Source: DATAXI01 sp963756185 (GTDB taxonomy: Bacteria > Verrucomicrobiota > Verrucomicrobiia > Chthoniobacterales > Chthoniobacteraceae). From it: a stretch of DNA of 64,000 nt. Below the pieces are notes generated by a model. It was not told where the DNA came from, made no database searches, and saw only the letters and a program-made list of their open reading frames with translations. Both the position numbers and the translations under genes were made by a program. The stretch covers positions 434,001-498,000 of the forward strand of contig CAVWMS010000003.1 in the NCBI GenBank assembly GCA_963756185.1. The letters run 5' to 3'. Positions 27,819 through 36,081 of this stretch are shown here, in pieces (the first letter of the stretch is position 1; every line of letters begins with the position of its first letter).

Positions 27819-28981
27819 ATCCCATCCCCCTCCTCTATCATTTCCGCACCCGCGGCACCGGGGCCGAAGCCGTTCACATTTCCGGCATCGTCCGCGCATT
27901 CGAGAAACTGGGCTGCCAGGTCGTTCTCTCGAGCCCCACCGGGGTCGATCCGCGCCAGACCGCCGGTTCGACGCCCTTTGCCGAACCGCGATCCGGAAAA
28001 GGCCGCGGGCTTGCCCGGCTCTCCCGTTTCCTGCCACGCTTTGCCTTCGAACTCCTCGAGTTCCTCTACAATTTCCCCGCGTATTACCGTAATCTGCGCC
28101 TGGCACGCAGCCACCGCTGCGCGTTCATTTACGAGCGGCACGCTTTCTTCCTCTTCTCGACCGCCCTCGTCGCGCGGCGCCTTCGCTGCCCGCTGATCGT
28201 CGAGGTCAATGAACTGGTCGGAGATTCCCGAGTGCGCGCCCAACCCGTTTTCGCAGGGCTGGCCCGCTGGACGGACCGCTTCGTTTTTCGGCGCGCGCGC
28301 CTCATCGTCGTTGTTTCTCCTCATCTCAAGCGCCGCGTCCAGGAGTATGGCATCCCGGCGGATCGCATCCTTGTTCTCCCCAACGCGGTGTCCGAAGAGG
28401 AGCTATCGAGTCCGGCCGCGCCGTTTGCCTTCATTATTGAATCATCGCCTGAGGGCAAGCCGTTCATTCTCGGTTTCCTTGGATGGCTCGTGGAATGGCA
28501 TCGCCTCGATTTCCTGATCGAAGCGCTCGCGGCGCCGCAGTTTGCGCCGGTTGCCCTGGTGATTATTGGCGAAGGCCCCTTGCAATCGGCGCTCGAAACC
28601 CAGGCCCGCTCGCTCGGCGTCCGAATCCATTTTGCCGGCCCGCTGCCGCACGCTTCTGTTCCCGCCGCGTTGCGCGGGATGGACGCCTGCGTCGTCCCGC
28701 ATTCGAATGAGTACCGTTCCCCCATCAAGCTCTTCGAGTTTATGGCCCAGGAGCGGCCTGTACTCGCTCCGCGCACCGAGGCCATCGAATCGGTCGTTCA
28801 CGACGGCGAGGACGCCCTTCTTTTTACTCCGCTGGATATCCCAAGCTTCCGCTCGGCCCTCGGGAAGCTGTTCGACTCCCCCGCGTTGCGCGAATCGCTT
28901 GGCCGGAATGCCCGCCGCCTCGTCGAACAAAGCCACACCTGGGAAAAGAACGCGCAAAAGATTCTCGCAGCGCTCGAGTGA
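27815..28981 (+). CDS. Family 4 glycosyltransferase with probable CTG start
   Basis: 388 residues if translation starts at CTG 27815, which overlaps the previous stop as CTGA. Conserved sequence begins almost at once (PIPLLYHFRTRGTGAEAVHI) and there is no ATG, GTG or TTG close by in frame. The long opening back to 27398 lies inside the upstream gene and is rejected. GT-B features: PLIVEVNELVGD, LIVVVSPHLKRRVQEYGI, FILGFLGWLVEWHRLDFLIEA-like GFLGWLVEWHRLDF, LVIIGEGPLQ and PHSNEYRSPIKLFEFMAQ. It is the third coupled gene of the set and would add another sugar of the repeat unit. Confidence 0.88.
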   Translation: MNPIPLLYHFRTRGTGAEAVHISGIVRAFEKLGCQVVLSSPTGVDPRQTAGSTPFAEPRSGKGRGLARLSRFLPRFAFELLEFLYNFPAYYRNLRLARSHRCAFIYERHAFFLFSTALVARRLRCPLIVEVNELVGDSRVRAQPVFAGLARWTDRFVFRRARLIVVVSPHLKRRVQEYGIPADRILVLPNAVSEEELSSPAAPFAFIIESSPEGKPFILGFLGWLVEWHRLDFLIEALAAPQFAPVALVIIGEGPLQSALETQARSLGVRIHFAGPLPHASVPAALRGMDACVVPHSNEYRSPIKLFEFMAQERPVLAPRTEAIESVVHDGEDALLFTPLDIPSFRSALGKLFDSPALRESLGRNARRLVEQSHTWEKNAQKILAALE

Positions 28982-28991
28982 ATCCCCGGCG

Positions 28992-30870
28992 CTACGCGCC
29001 CTGGGGCGGGAAGGCCCTTTGCCCGGCATAAGGATCGCGCCTGAAGGCCTCGGGCCAGCGGGCGCGCAATATTCTCCCCTCGGCCGGATCGCTGGTGCCG
29101 CGGCCGCGTGATGCGGATTCATGGTGATAAAGCCGTGCGAATGGCGTGTAGACGATCAGGTACCCCGCACGGCCCAATTTCAGGCAGTAATCAACGTCAT
29201 TGTAAGTCACCGCCAGCTCCCTCTCGTCGAACCCGCCGACCTGCTCGAAAACCGCGCGCCGCGTGAGCATGCACGCCGCGGTCACGGCGCTGTAGTTGCG
29301 CGTCATTTGCAGTTGCCCGCCGTTGGCCATCGAATCCGCCGGCTCGCGCCAGAAGGCGTGGGCGACCGTCGGCTTCTCCGCCAGCAGCACACCCGCGTGC
29401 TGCACGGTCTGATCGGGAAAGAGCAGCTTCGCACCGACGGCCCCAACCTCCGGACGCTGGATATGCTCGGCCATGCTCGAAAGCCAATCGGCCTCGATGA
29501 CCTCCGTGTCGTTGTTCAAAAAGAGAATCCACGGCGCATCGGTCTGGCGCACCGCGTAGTTGTTGATGGCCGAATAATTGAACGGGCCTGGAAAGCGCAG
29601 GACGCGGTGTTGAAGTTTCTCGTAATAGCGGAGCGTCGCGGTATCCTTGCTCTCGTTGTCCACGATCACGATTTCGTACCGGGGATAGTCAGTTCGCGCC
29701 ACGATGCCATCCACGCAACGTTCGAGCAGTCCCAGCCGGTCCCGCGTCGGGATGATGATGGCGATCTTCTCCGGCCTGGCGATGGTGCGCCGCACACGAT
29801 AGCCCGCCCCGCCGCCAACGGCCGCAACCCCGCCCTCGATCCCCCGCCGGCTCAGCGCTTCGCCCAGCGCGCGCGCGCCGCCCTCGGATGCGGGCTGCCG
29901 CAGCTCTCCGGCGTGCAAATGGAAGAGGACCTTCGGCACGTGCAAAATCCGCCGCGCCTTTTCCGTTGCGCGCAGCATGAGGTCGTAATCGAGCGCCCCT
30001 TCGAAGCCCGGGCGGAATCCGCCGGCCTCGGCGATCAGTTTTCGCCGCACAACGGTGAAGCGGCCCAGGTAATTGTCCGACAGCAGCGCGTCGGGCGACC
30101 AGTCCGGCTTGAAAATCGGTTCCTGGAACCGCTCTTCCTCATCCACTTCGTCTTCGTCGCAATAGACGATGTCCGCCTCCGCCGTTTCCTGGATCGACCG
30201 CGCGATCTGCAACAGCGCATCGGCCTCGAGCAGTCCGGTGGGCCTCGAGCAAACCGGCAAATTCGCCCGACGCCATATCCAGTGCCGCGTTGGACGCCGC
30301 GGCCGGGCCGCTACCCGCCTCGAGACATTTCACCCGTATTCGCGTGTCCGCCGCGGCAAAGGCACGCAGCCGTTCCGACACGGCGCGGTCAGCGGAGCCA
30401 TCATCGGCGATCAGCAGTTCCCAGTGGAGATAAACCTGCGCCCGCACCGATGCCACGGCCTCCTCGAGCATCGGCAATTGCGGATCGCGCACCGGCATCA
30501 GGATGCTGATGAGCGTCCGCGGCATCTCCCTTTCCGCCGCGCGCACCGCATCGAGTTCCGCCGGCGAAGCCCGGTGCGCCAGGAACCAGCGGTGATAGGC
30601 CCGGCGGGGATCCTGCTTGGATTCCGGCTCACTGCCGCGGAGGGCGCGGAAAAGTCTCCGGAACGGCCCGACCAGTTTCCTGCCAAGCCGGTACTCGAGC
30701 GACCCGCGCAGCGCGTCCCGCTCCTGGCGCACCATCGCCAGTTTCCGCTTGGTCTCCTTGAGCGCGGCGGCGTTTTCCAGCAATTCCCCGATGCGCCGCT
30801 GGGCGGCGGTCAGCTCGGCTGTCCTGGTGGCCAGCCGGCGATCGAGTTCGTCAGGGTCCATCGCTTCCAA
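28992..30870 (-). CDS. Two-domain family 2 glycosyltransferase (RfbF/rhamnosyl type), frame broken near 30240
   Basis: About 626 residues after joining two frames near 30240 (one extra base in the tract read GAGGCCCACCGG on the minus strand). A short coiled coil (residues 1-50) is followed by GT2 domain 1 (LISILMPVRDPQL, LLIADDGSADRAV, YCDEDEVDEEERF, FKPDWSPDALL) and GT2 domain 2 (IAIIIPTRDRLGLLERC, IVIVDNESKDTATL, PWILFLNNDTEVI, NDVDYCLKLGRAGY). This is the layout of tandem O-antigen glycosyltransferases. Around the break the domain 1 DxD region (usually DHDD) seems to read EATG, so domain 1 may be inactive, though the exact repair is unsure. It points against the flanking genes. Confidence 0.85.
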
Positions 30871-31354
30871 TTTTTAAATGCGAATGCCGCGTGCCGCGCG
30901 AGACTTAATCTTCGGGAATGCCCCGAGCCGGGAGGAATTCGGAGATCCATCGATCCCCGATAAAAAATTCGTTGAGAAGCCAAGAAGGATTCGTAACTGG
31001 ATCATTCCAAGGCCGATTGGCGCCCCAATTAAAGTTGCATAGGATGAGGTTTCGCGTTAGCTCCACCTCCATTTTCTCGTGATTATTCATATCATAAGAC
31101 ACTCACTATAAGCATATTGTATCATTGTTCACCACGGTTGGCACGCTTTGATCGCCTGATTGCGCAGAATATGCCTATGTCAGCATATCGTTACTTCTTT
31201 GTATCAATTAATTTATTATTCATCTCTGGACACGGAGGGGATTCAGGCCGTACATTTCTCGACGACGATATACCCCCATTTCGTCATAATGCGCGGGCCT
31301 CCGCTTTGAGGGGCGGCTCCCGCGCGAGAAGACATTATTGCCCCTTTTTTGTAC
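30871..31354. other. AT-rich intergenic region
   Basis: 484 bases between two divergent genes, clearly richer in A and T than the surroundings (for example 31195-31225). It probably holds the promoter of the sugar-phosphate transferase gene downstream, but no convincing -35/-10 pair stands out. One short reading frame of 65 codons is annotated separately with low confidence. Confidence 0.5.
30905..31102 (-). CDS. Doubtful 65-residue ORF
   Basis: GTG-started frame (a Met follows at residue 5) in the AT-rich gap. The product is unusual in having four tryptophans in about 30 residues (NWGANRPWNDPV, NPSWLLNEFFIGDRWISEF). No family is recognised and there is no clear ribosome-binding site. It could be a remnant of a larger gene or non-coding. 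Confidence 0.2.
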   Translation of the reverse strand: MSYDMNNHEKMEVELTRNLILCNFNWGANRPWNDPVTNPSWLLNEFFIGDRWISEFLPARGIPED

Positions 31355-32845
31355 ATGAACACCAACGGCATCCTCCGGAAGCACTGGTTCCACGTTTCGT
31401 TTCATTTCACCCTCGACGCAGTCCTTTTTTACCTCGCCACGCTCGTCGGCACGTGGATCCGCTTTCGCGAGGATTTCAACGCGGTGCTGAGCGCCTACTG
31501 GCCGTACATCATGGTCACGGCGGTCGTATTCTCCGCCGCGATCTACATCTTCGGGCTCTACTCGACCCACAGCGCCAGCCAGGGGGTGGCAAAGCGCGCC
31601 GGCGCCCTCACGCTCTGCACGCTGATCGCCATCAGCCTCCTGATCGTCGGCACCTACATCCACTCCTTCCGCCCCATCGGCCGCGGCGCCGTGCTCATCT
31701 ATGCCGGCATCGGCTACACGGTGGCGCTGCTGCATCACCTCATCCTGCTTCACAGCCTGCGCAACAACCGCGAGCGCGTGGCCTACATCATCACCTGCAG
31801 TTTCGACGAACTGGAGACGCGCCTCTTCCGTTCGCTGGGGGCGCACCACCTCGATCTGGCCGGCGTGATCGAGCACAATGGCTACCGGGCGACCGGCGAC
31901 GTGCGGGTGCTGGGCAAATGCCAGGACGTTATGGAAATCGTCCGGCGCGAGGGCATCGGGCGCGTGCTTTGCACGGACAAAAGCCTGCGCAATCCCACGC
32001 TGCTCAAGCACTTCTGCGAATTGCGCTATTCGGGCGTCTCGGTGATGCCGCTCATCTCGCTCTGCGAAGAAGTGGATCAATATGTCCCGATCGAGCTGCT
32101 GACCTCCGACTGGCTGCTGAATGCCAGCGGCGAGCCCCACCTGCTTTATATCAAAAAGGTGAAGCGCCTCTTCGATATCGTGGCCTCGATGGCCGGCATC
32201 GTCCTCTCCTCGCCTTTCCTGCTTTTCGGAATGCTCCTCATCAAGCTCACCTCGCCGGGACCCGTCTTCTATCGCCAGACCCGCGCGGGACGTTTTGGCC
32301 GCGTGGTCAACATCACGAAGCTCCGCACCATGCGCGTGGATGCCGAGCAGGCGGGCGCCGTCTGGTCGACCGACAACGATCCGCGCGTGACTCCCGTGGG
32401 CCGGTTCCTGCGCAAGTACCGCATCGATGAGATTCCGCAATTCTTCCACGTGCTGGTCGGTTCCATGTCCTTCGTCGGGCCGCGCCCCGAGCGCCCGGAG
32501 ATGATCGAGAAACTGGCGCTGGCCATTCCGTACTACCAGGAGCGCCTGATGGTGCAGCCCGGCATCACCGGTTGGGCGCAGGTCAATTATCCGTACGGCG
32601 CATCGGTCGAGGACGCGCGCCACAAGCTCGAGTACGACCTCTATTACATGAAGAACATGAGCCTGTTCCTCGATATTTTCATTCTGCTCGACACCGTGCG
32701 CATCGTCCTCTGCGGCGGCGTCAACGCCTCGAAGACCCGCACCCCTGAGCGCGCCAAGGCGCTTCAGGATTTCCAGGATTCCACCGCCATCGGGCCGTCG
32801 CGGGAGCAAAGTCCCGTCCCTGGCTTCGAGTGGACTTCCGTTTAG
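31355..32845 (+). CDS. Undecaprenyl-phosphate sugar-1-phosphate transferase (WbaP/EpsB-like)
   Basis: 496 residues from ATG 31355 (MNTNGILRKH); TTG 31349 is a less likely start. Five N-terminal membrane helices, a cytoplasmic Rossmann-like region (residues 140-255, including RVLCTDKSL), then the bacterial sugar-transferase domain: KRLFDIVASMAGIVLSSPFL, SPGPVFYRQTRAGRFG, ITKLRTMRVDAE, KYRIDEIPQFFHVLVGSMSF, VGPRPERPEMI and QPGITGWAQVNYPYG. It starts repeat-unit assembly by moving a hexose-1-phosphate to undecaprenyl phosphate at the inner membrane. It is the initiating enzyme of locus A, encoded alone after the AT-rich gap. The exact sugar is unknown. Confidence 0.93.
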   Translation: MNTNGILRKHWFHVSFHFTLDAVLFYLATLVGTWIRFREDFNAVLSAYWPYIMVTAVVFSAAIYIFGLYSTHSASQGVAKRAGALTLCTLIAISLLIVGTYIHSFRPIGRGAVLIYAGIGYTVALLHHLILLHSLRNNRERVAYIITCSFDELETRLFRSLGAHHLDLAGVIEHNGYRATGDVRVLGKCQDVMEIVRREGIGRVLCTDKSLRNPTLLKHFCELRYSGVSVMPLISLCEEVDQYVPIELLTSDWLLNASGEPHLLYIKKVKRLFDIVASMAGIVLSSPFLLFGMLLIKLTSPGPVFYRQTRAGRFGRVVNITKLRTMRVDAEQAGAVWSTDNDPRVTPVGRFLRKYRIDEIPQFFHVLVGSMSFVGPRPERPEMIEKLALAIPYYQERLMVQPGITGWAQVNYPYGASVEDARHKLEYDLYYMKNMSLFLDIFILLDTVRIVLCGGVNASKTRTPERAKALQDFQDSTAIGPSREQSPVPGFEWTSV

Positions 32846-32910
32846 TCTCCGGCCCGAGCCTGTAAGAGGTCGCCACACCGCCCGCGCGGAATATTGCCTG
32901 TTTTGGCATT

Positions 32911-32944
32911 TAAACGTTACGAACTGCCCTACTTTGCTGCACCT
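32911..32944. repeat. Left 34-bp inverted repeat flanking the XRE module
   Basis: Matches the reverse complement of 33839-33872 at 29 of 34 positions, including the core AACTGCCCTACTTT and CTGCACCT. With its partner it encloses a 962-bp segment carrying two small genes. The 179 bp from here to the first gene hold nothing recognised. Confidence 0.75.
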
Positions 32945-33123
32945 AATGCCGGAGCAATTACGGGGGAAGAGCTTGCCAGGTTGGAAGGTATGGGATCCTT
33001 CCACGTCCCCGCGGCTCTGCCTGCGCGAGGTCTATGAGCGGGCTAGTCCGGTTTCGTATTGCTATTTCTGCTCAAATCAAGGCTCAGCCTCACTGAAGGG
33101 GTTGACCCGAAATCCCATCGCTG

Positions 33124-33366
33124 TCACATCTCCTCGCCGAGGGGAGCCTGAGAGGGTGTGAGAAAGGTTTTGACCAAGGCGCCTTCGCCACAGACGATCA
33201 TGGTGGGGGGGCGTTTGTACCAACTGCCTTCCGGGACTTCCGGATTGGTGTTGAGCCAAGCTGCAAACGGTTGCAATGCGTCCGCATCGATTTCTCGCGC
33301 ATGGATACGATCAACGAGATGTTCCATGAGCGGCTTTGGGATTTTGCTACGCTGGACTTGTGGCAT
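33124..33366 (-). CDS. Conserved small protein coupled to an XRE regulator, possible toxin partner
   Basis: 80 residues. Its ATG overlaps the upstream stop by one base (TAATG), so it is translated with the XRE regulator. Visible features are MEHLVDRIHAREIDADALQPF, with a helical pattern, then NPEVPEGSWYKRPPTMIVCGEGALVKTFL. I remember similar proteins as uncharacterised neighbours of XRE regulators, but it carries no RelE, HigB, PIN or Fic motif that I can name. The single Cys and the GEG turn stand out. A toxin role is inference from gene order alone. Confidence 0.55.
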   Translation of the reverse strand: MPQVQRSKIPKPLMEHLVDRIHAREIDADALQPFAAWLNTNPEVPEGSWYKRPPTMIVCGEGALVKTFLTPSQAPLGEEM

Positions 33367-33713
33367 TACACTTCGCCGTAAAAGCCCTTCAGGATTTGTG
33401 CTTTGAGCTTGCTGGTTTCGTCAGGTTTCTTGCTGTTGGCGAGGCGGTGGGCCAACTCCCCGAGTTCTTCAGGTGACATCGGCTCGGCAATGAGTGTGAC
33501 TTTGAGCCCAACGGCCTGGGCGGCGCGGTTGATGGACCGAAAAGTGATTGATGTATTGCTGGCGTCGAGGATGCGGCGCACTGCAGCGCGCCCGGTGCCC
33601 ATGCGCTCGGCCAACTGGGAAATGGAAAGGCCGTGTTGATCCATTCGCACGCGGATGGATTCGGACAGTTGACGTTTGAAATCCACCTCGGGAGAGATTG
33701 TTTTTGCAGGCAT
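33366..33713 (-). CDS. XRE-family helix-turn-helix regulator, antitoxin-like
   Basis: 115 residues from ATG 33713 (MPAKTISPEVDF); the longer opening to 33755 would run through the palindrome upstream and is rejected. The helix-turn-helix is LSISQLAERMGTGRAAVRRIL (about 30-50), followed by NTSITFRSINRAAQAVGLKV, the usual XRE second half. A charged C-terminal helix (SPEELGELAHRLANS) could bind the partner protein. A perfect 16-bp palindrome sits 12 bp upstream of the start, fitting autorepression. The order regulator-then-partner resembles several type II toxin-antitoxin operons. Confidence 0.85.
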   Translation of the reverse strand: MPAKTISPEVDFKRQLSESIRVRMDQHGLSISQLAERMGTGRAAVRRILDASNTSITFRSINRAAQAVGLKVTLIAEPMSPEELGELAHRLANSKKPDETSKLKAQILKGFYGEV

Positions 33714-33724
33714 GTTCCAAAGGT

Positions 33725-33740
33725 GGCTCAAATTTGAGCC
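33725..33740. promoter_or_regulatory. Perfect 16-bp palindrome, probable operator of the XRE operon
   Basis: GGCTCAAATTTGAGCC is a perfect inverted repeat with no spacer, ending 11 bases before the XRE start codon. Its length and place fit a dimeric XRE repressor binding its own promoter. Confidence 0.65.
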
Positions 33741-34051
33741 GCCGTCAATAGCCAAAGCAGCAACATGAAAGCCGAACTGGCCCGGTCTATGAGGCTGTTC
33801 GCCCCCCGTCCCATCCCCCCTGTTGCCACCGCCCCGGGAGGTGCAGTAAAGTAGGGCAGTTGGTAAGCGTTAAGCCAGAATTCCGAAGTTGATCGGGGCG
33901 ATCTGGCACAAGTTTGCCCGACTGGCCCGTTTGCAGCGCCTTTCTCGGGGAGGCTGGGGTTCACGAAAGAGATGTGCATTGAAATTTCTCAGCGTGTTCA
34001 AGCGAAACCGTATCATTTAAATTCCGTGAAATCCCTGCCATCCGTGATTCA
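33741..34051. other. Non-coding gap with repeat remnants
   Basis: 311 bases without a convincing gene. It holds the right inverted repeat of the XRE module (33839-33872) and, at 34020-34050, two or three spaced ATCCGTGA-like units just before the glycosyltransferase start. Nothing else was recognised. Confidence 0.5.
33839..33872. repeat. Right 34-bp inverted repeat flanking the XRE module
   Basis: Reverse-complement partner of 32911-32944 with five mismatches in 34. The pair brackets the two-gene XRE module and its operator. Confidence 0.75.
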
Positions 34052-35197
34052 ATGCCGGGGAGAATGCGCAGTATTCTTTTTTTTCGCCAGGGCAATTTCT
34101 CGCACATCAATGACCGCATCGCCGGCTGGCTGCGGGAGCAATTTCCGGAGCACGAGCTCGTCCAGATCGACGTGTTGCAGGAGGTGGTCAAATCCTCCCG
34201 CCATGTGGTCTGGCGCGCCGCCGCCACCACGCTGACGACCTACCTGCCCCGTCTTGTCTCCGGGCGGGGAATTTTTCGCGATCTCTATTACAAAACGCCC
34301 TATCTCTTCCACGCCATCCGGCGGATCATCGCGGAAAAATATTCGCCGCTCGTCCCCTCGGCGCTTTTCTCGATCCAATCGCAGACTCTTTACGACGCCT
34401 CGATCGACGGGCTTCCGAATTTCCTCTACACCGATCACACCCATCTGGCGAATCTGCGCTACCCCGGCGCGACGCGCGACCAGCTCGCCTCCCCCGCGTG
34501 GATCGAGCTCGAGCGGAGCGTCTACCACCACGTCCGCAAGAACCTTGTCATGAGCGCGTTCGTGCGCGATTCCATGGTCGAGGATTACGGCTGCGACCCG
34601 GCCAACATCGCCATTGTCGGCGCCGCGCCCAATATGCCTCCGCCCGGCGCCCCGCTCGACAACGCCGGCTACTCGAACCAGACCATCCTGTTTGTCGGCA
34701 TCGATTGGGAACGAAAAGGGGGGCCGCTCCTCATCGAGGCGTTCGCCCGGGTCCTGGAGAAAATCCCGTCCGCGCGGCTGATCATCGCCGGCTGCTCGCC
34801 GGAGGTCCGCATGCGCAACGTCGAAGTGCTGGGCCGCGTCCCGCTCGCCGAGGTCAGCCGGCTGCTGCTGCGCTGCTCGGTGGTTGCGCTGCCGTCGTGG
34901 CGCGAGCCGCAGGGCATCAACGCCATCGAAGCGATCACGTACGGCATCCCGGTAGTGGTCAGCGCCGTCGGCGCGCTTCCGGAAGTCATCGACGACCGCA
35001 AATCGGGGCGCGTCATCCCTCCCGGCGACGTCCCCGCACTGGCCTCCGCCCTCATCGATCTGCTCTCCGATCCCGATCTCTGCCGCCGCTACGGCGAGGC
35101 TGCCCGCGAAACCGCACGCGCCCGCTATTCCTCGGAGTCAGTCTCGAGGCGAATCGGAGAAGCGATCCGGTCGGCTCTCCCGGATCGCGATCAATAA
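34052..35197 (+). CDS. Family 4 glycosyltransferase
   Basis: 381 residues from ATG 34052; Met5 at 34064 (MRSILFFRQGNFSHIND) is an equal candidate. GT-B fold: NFLYTDHTHLANLRYPG in the acceptor half, then QTILFVGIDWERKGGPLLIEA, RLIIAGCSPEVR, VEVLGRVPLAEVSRLL, and the donor site LPSWREPQGINAIEAITYG with PVVVSAVGALPEVI. The E-P-x-G-I-N-x-x-E pattern fits retaining GT4 enzymes. It is isolated from locus A by the XRE module and convergent with the DUF1980 gene, which it overlaps by seven bases. It probably serves polysaccharide synthesis. Confidence 0.92.
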   Translation: MPGRMRSILFFRQGNFSHINDRIAGWLREQFPEHELVQIDVLQEVVKSSRHVVWRAAATTLTTYLPRLVSGRGIFRDLYYKTPYLFHAIRRIIAEKYSPLVPSALFSIQSQTLYDASIDGLPNFLYTDHTHLANLRYPGATRDQLASPAWIELERSVYHHVRKNLVMSAFVRDSMVEDYGCDPANIAIVGAAPNMPPPGAPLDNAGYSNQTILFVGIDWERKGGPLLIEAFARVLEKIPSARLIIAGCSPEVRMRNVEVLGRVPLAEVSRLLLRCSVVALPSWREPQGINAIEAITYGIPVVVSAVGALPEVIDDRKSGRVIPPGDVPALASALIDLLSDPDLCRRYGEAARETARARYSSESVSRRIGEAIRSALPDRDQ

Positions 35198-36081
35198 AGC
35201 ATCGTCTCCTCGGGCGGCTGCGTCACGGCCAGCGAGGTCGATCTCAGAATCGGGATCGTCTTCCCTCCCTCGATCGGGAAATCGACCTTCCCGACCACCT
35301 TCACCCAGGACATCTCCGGCGGCAGCGCCGGCGCGTTCGGAGGCTCCTCGATCGTGACGGCGATCGGCTTCGCGTCAGCGGCGCAGCACCACATGAACAT
35401 CCGCATCAGCTTGAAACGGTTGCCCCCGGCGTTGTTGGAATTGTCGAGCATCAACTGCCCGATGATCTCGACCGTCTTGCCCTGGAAATCGGTTTGCATG
35501 CTCGAATCCTGCGCCGCGTAAAGCAGGTCGATGACCTGCACCACGATGTTTCCATCCTTCGCCCGCGGCAAATAGTCGTCCGTCGAAGCCGGCGCGGTCG
35601 AGGCCGTTTGCGCGGCCGGCTGCGAACCGTCCTTCTGGGGGAGCGCCGGCTCGGTCGGATTATCCGCCGAGGCGGTCTGCTGGCCCGAGGAGACCCTCGC
35701 CACGGCCTTGCGCGGCACCAGCCCCTGGCCATCCATGTTCAAGCCGCGAAGCCTCGCAACGTCGACCCCGAAATCCTTCGGCGAAACCATCGCCGCCACA
35801 GCCACCGGCAAAATCAGAACCGCGAACGTCAGCAGGCGCCCCATCTTCCGCCGGCCCAGCGGATGCCCGCAACGGTCGTCGTCGCAGCATTTCGCCACGC
35901 CCGGCAGGAATAAGAAACAGCCCGCCATCAGCAGCATCACGCAGCCGGCGATCACCGCGTTGGTGCGGAATACCGGGATGATGAGCGAGTTGATTTTTCC
36001 CGTCACATAAAAGGTGAGCAGCACGGTGCTCCATACCAGGAGCGTGAAGCCGGGAAGCCAGCGGTTGAATAGCGTGGTCAT
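35191..36081 (-). CDS. DUF1980/TIGR03943 family membrane protein (YcgQ-like)
   Basis: 296 residues. Hydrophobic helices at the N-terminus (LPGFTLLVWSTVLLTFYV, LIIPVFRTNAVIAGCVMLLM, LLTFAVLILPVAVAAM) surround a short Cys/His-rich loop, KCCDDDRCGH (about 65-74), a possible metal site. The periplasmic C-terminal domain holds YLPRAKDGNIVVQVIDLLYA, GKTVEIIGQLM, MRMFMWCCAADAKPIAV and WVKVVGKVDF, the conserved pattern of the family. In other bacteria this family pairs with DUF318 permeases and is linked to zinc homeostasis. Its ATG overlaps the permease stop (ATGA). Function inferred from family and context. Confidence 0.88.
   Translation of the reverse strand: MTTLFNRWLPGFTLLVWSTVLLTFYVTGKINSLIIPVFRTNAVIAGCVMLLMAGCFLFLPGVAKCCDDDRCGHPLGRRKMGRLLTFAVLILPVAVAAMVSPKDFGVDVARLRGLNMDGQGLVPRKAVARVSSGQQTASADNPTEPALPQKDGSQPAAQTASTAPASTDDYLPRAKDGNIVVQVIDLLYAAQDSSMQTDFQGKTVEIIGQLMLDNSNNAGGNRFKLMRMFMWCCAADAKPIAVTIEEPPNAPALPPEMSWVKVVGKVDFPIEGGKTIPILRSTSLAVTQPPEETMLY

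Noticed and set aside
31117..32430. 437-codon plus-strand frame
   Set aside because: Out of frame with the well-supported sugar-phosphate transferase and rich in Arg/His/Pro.
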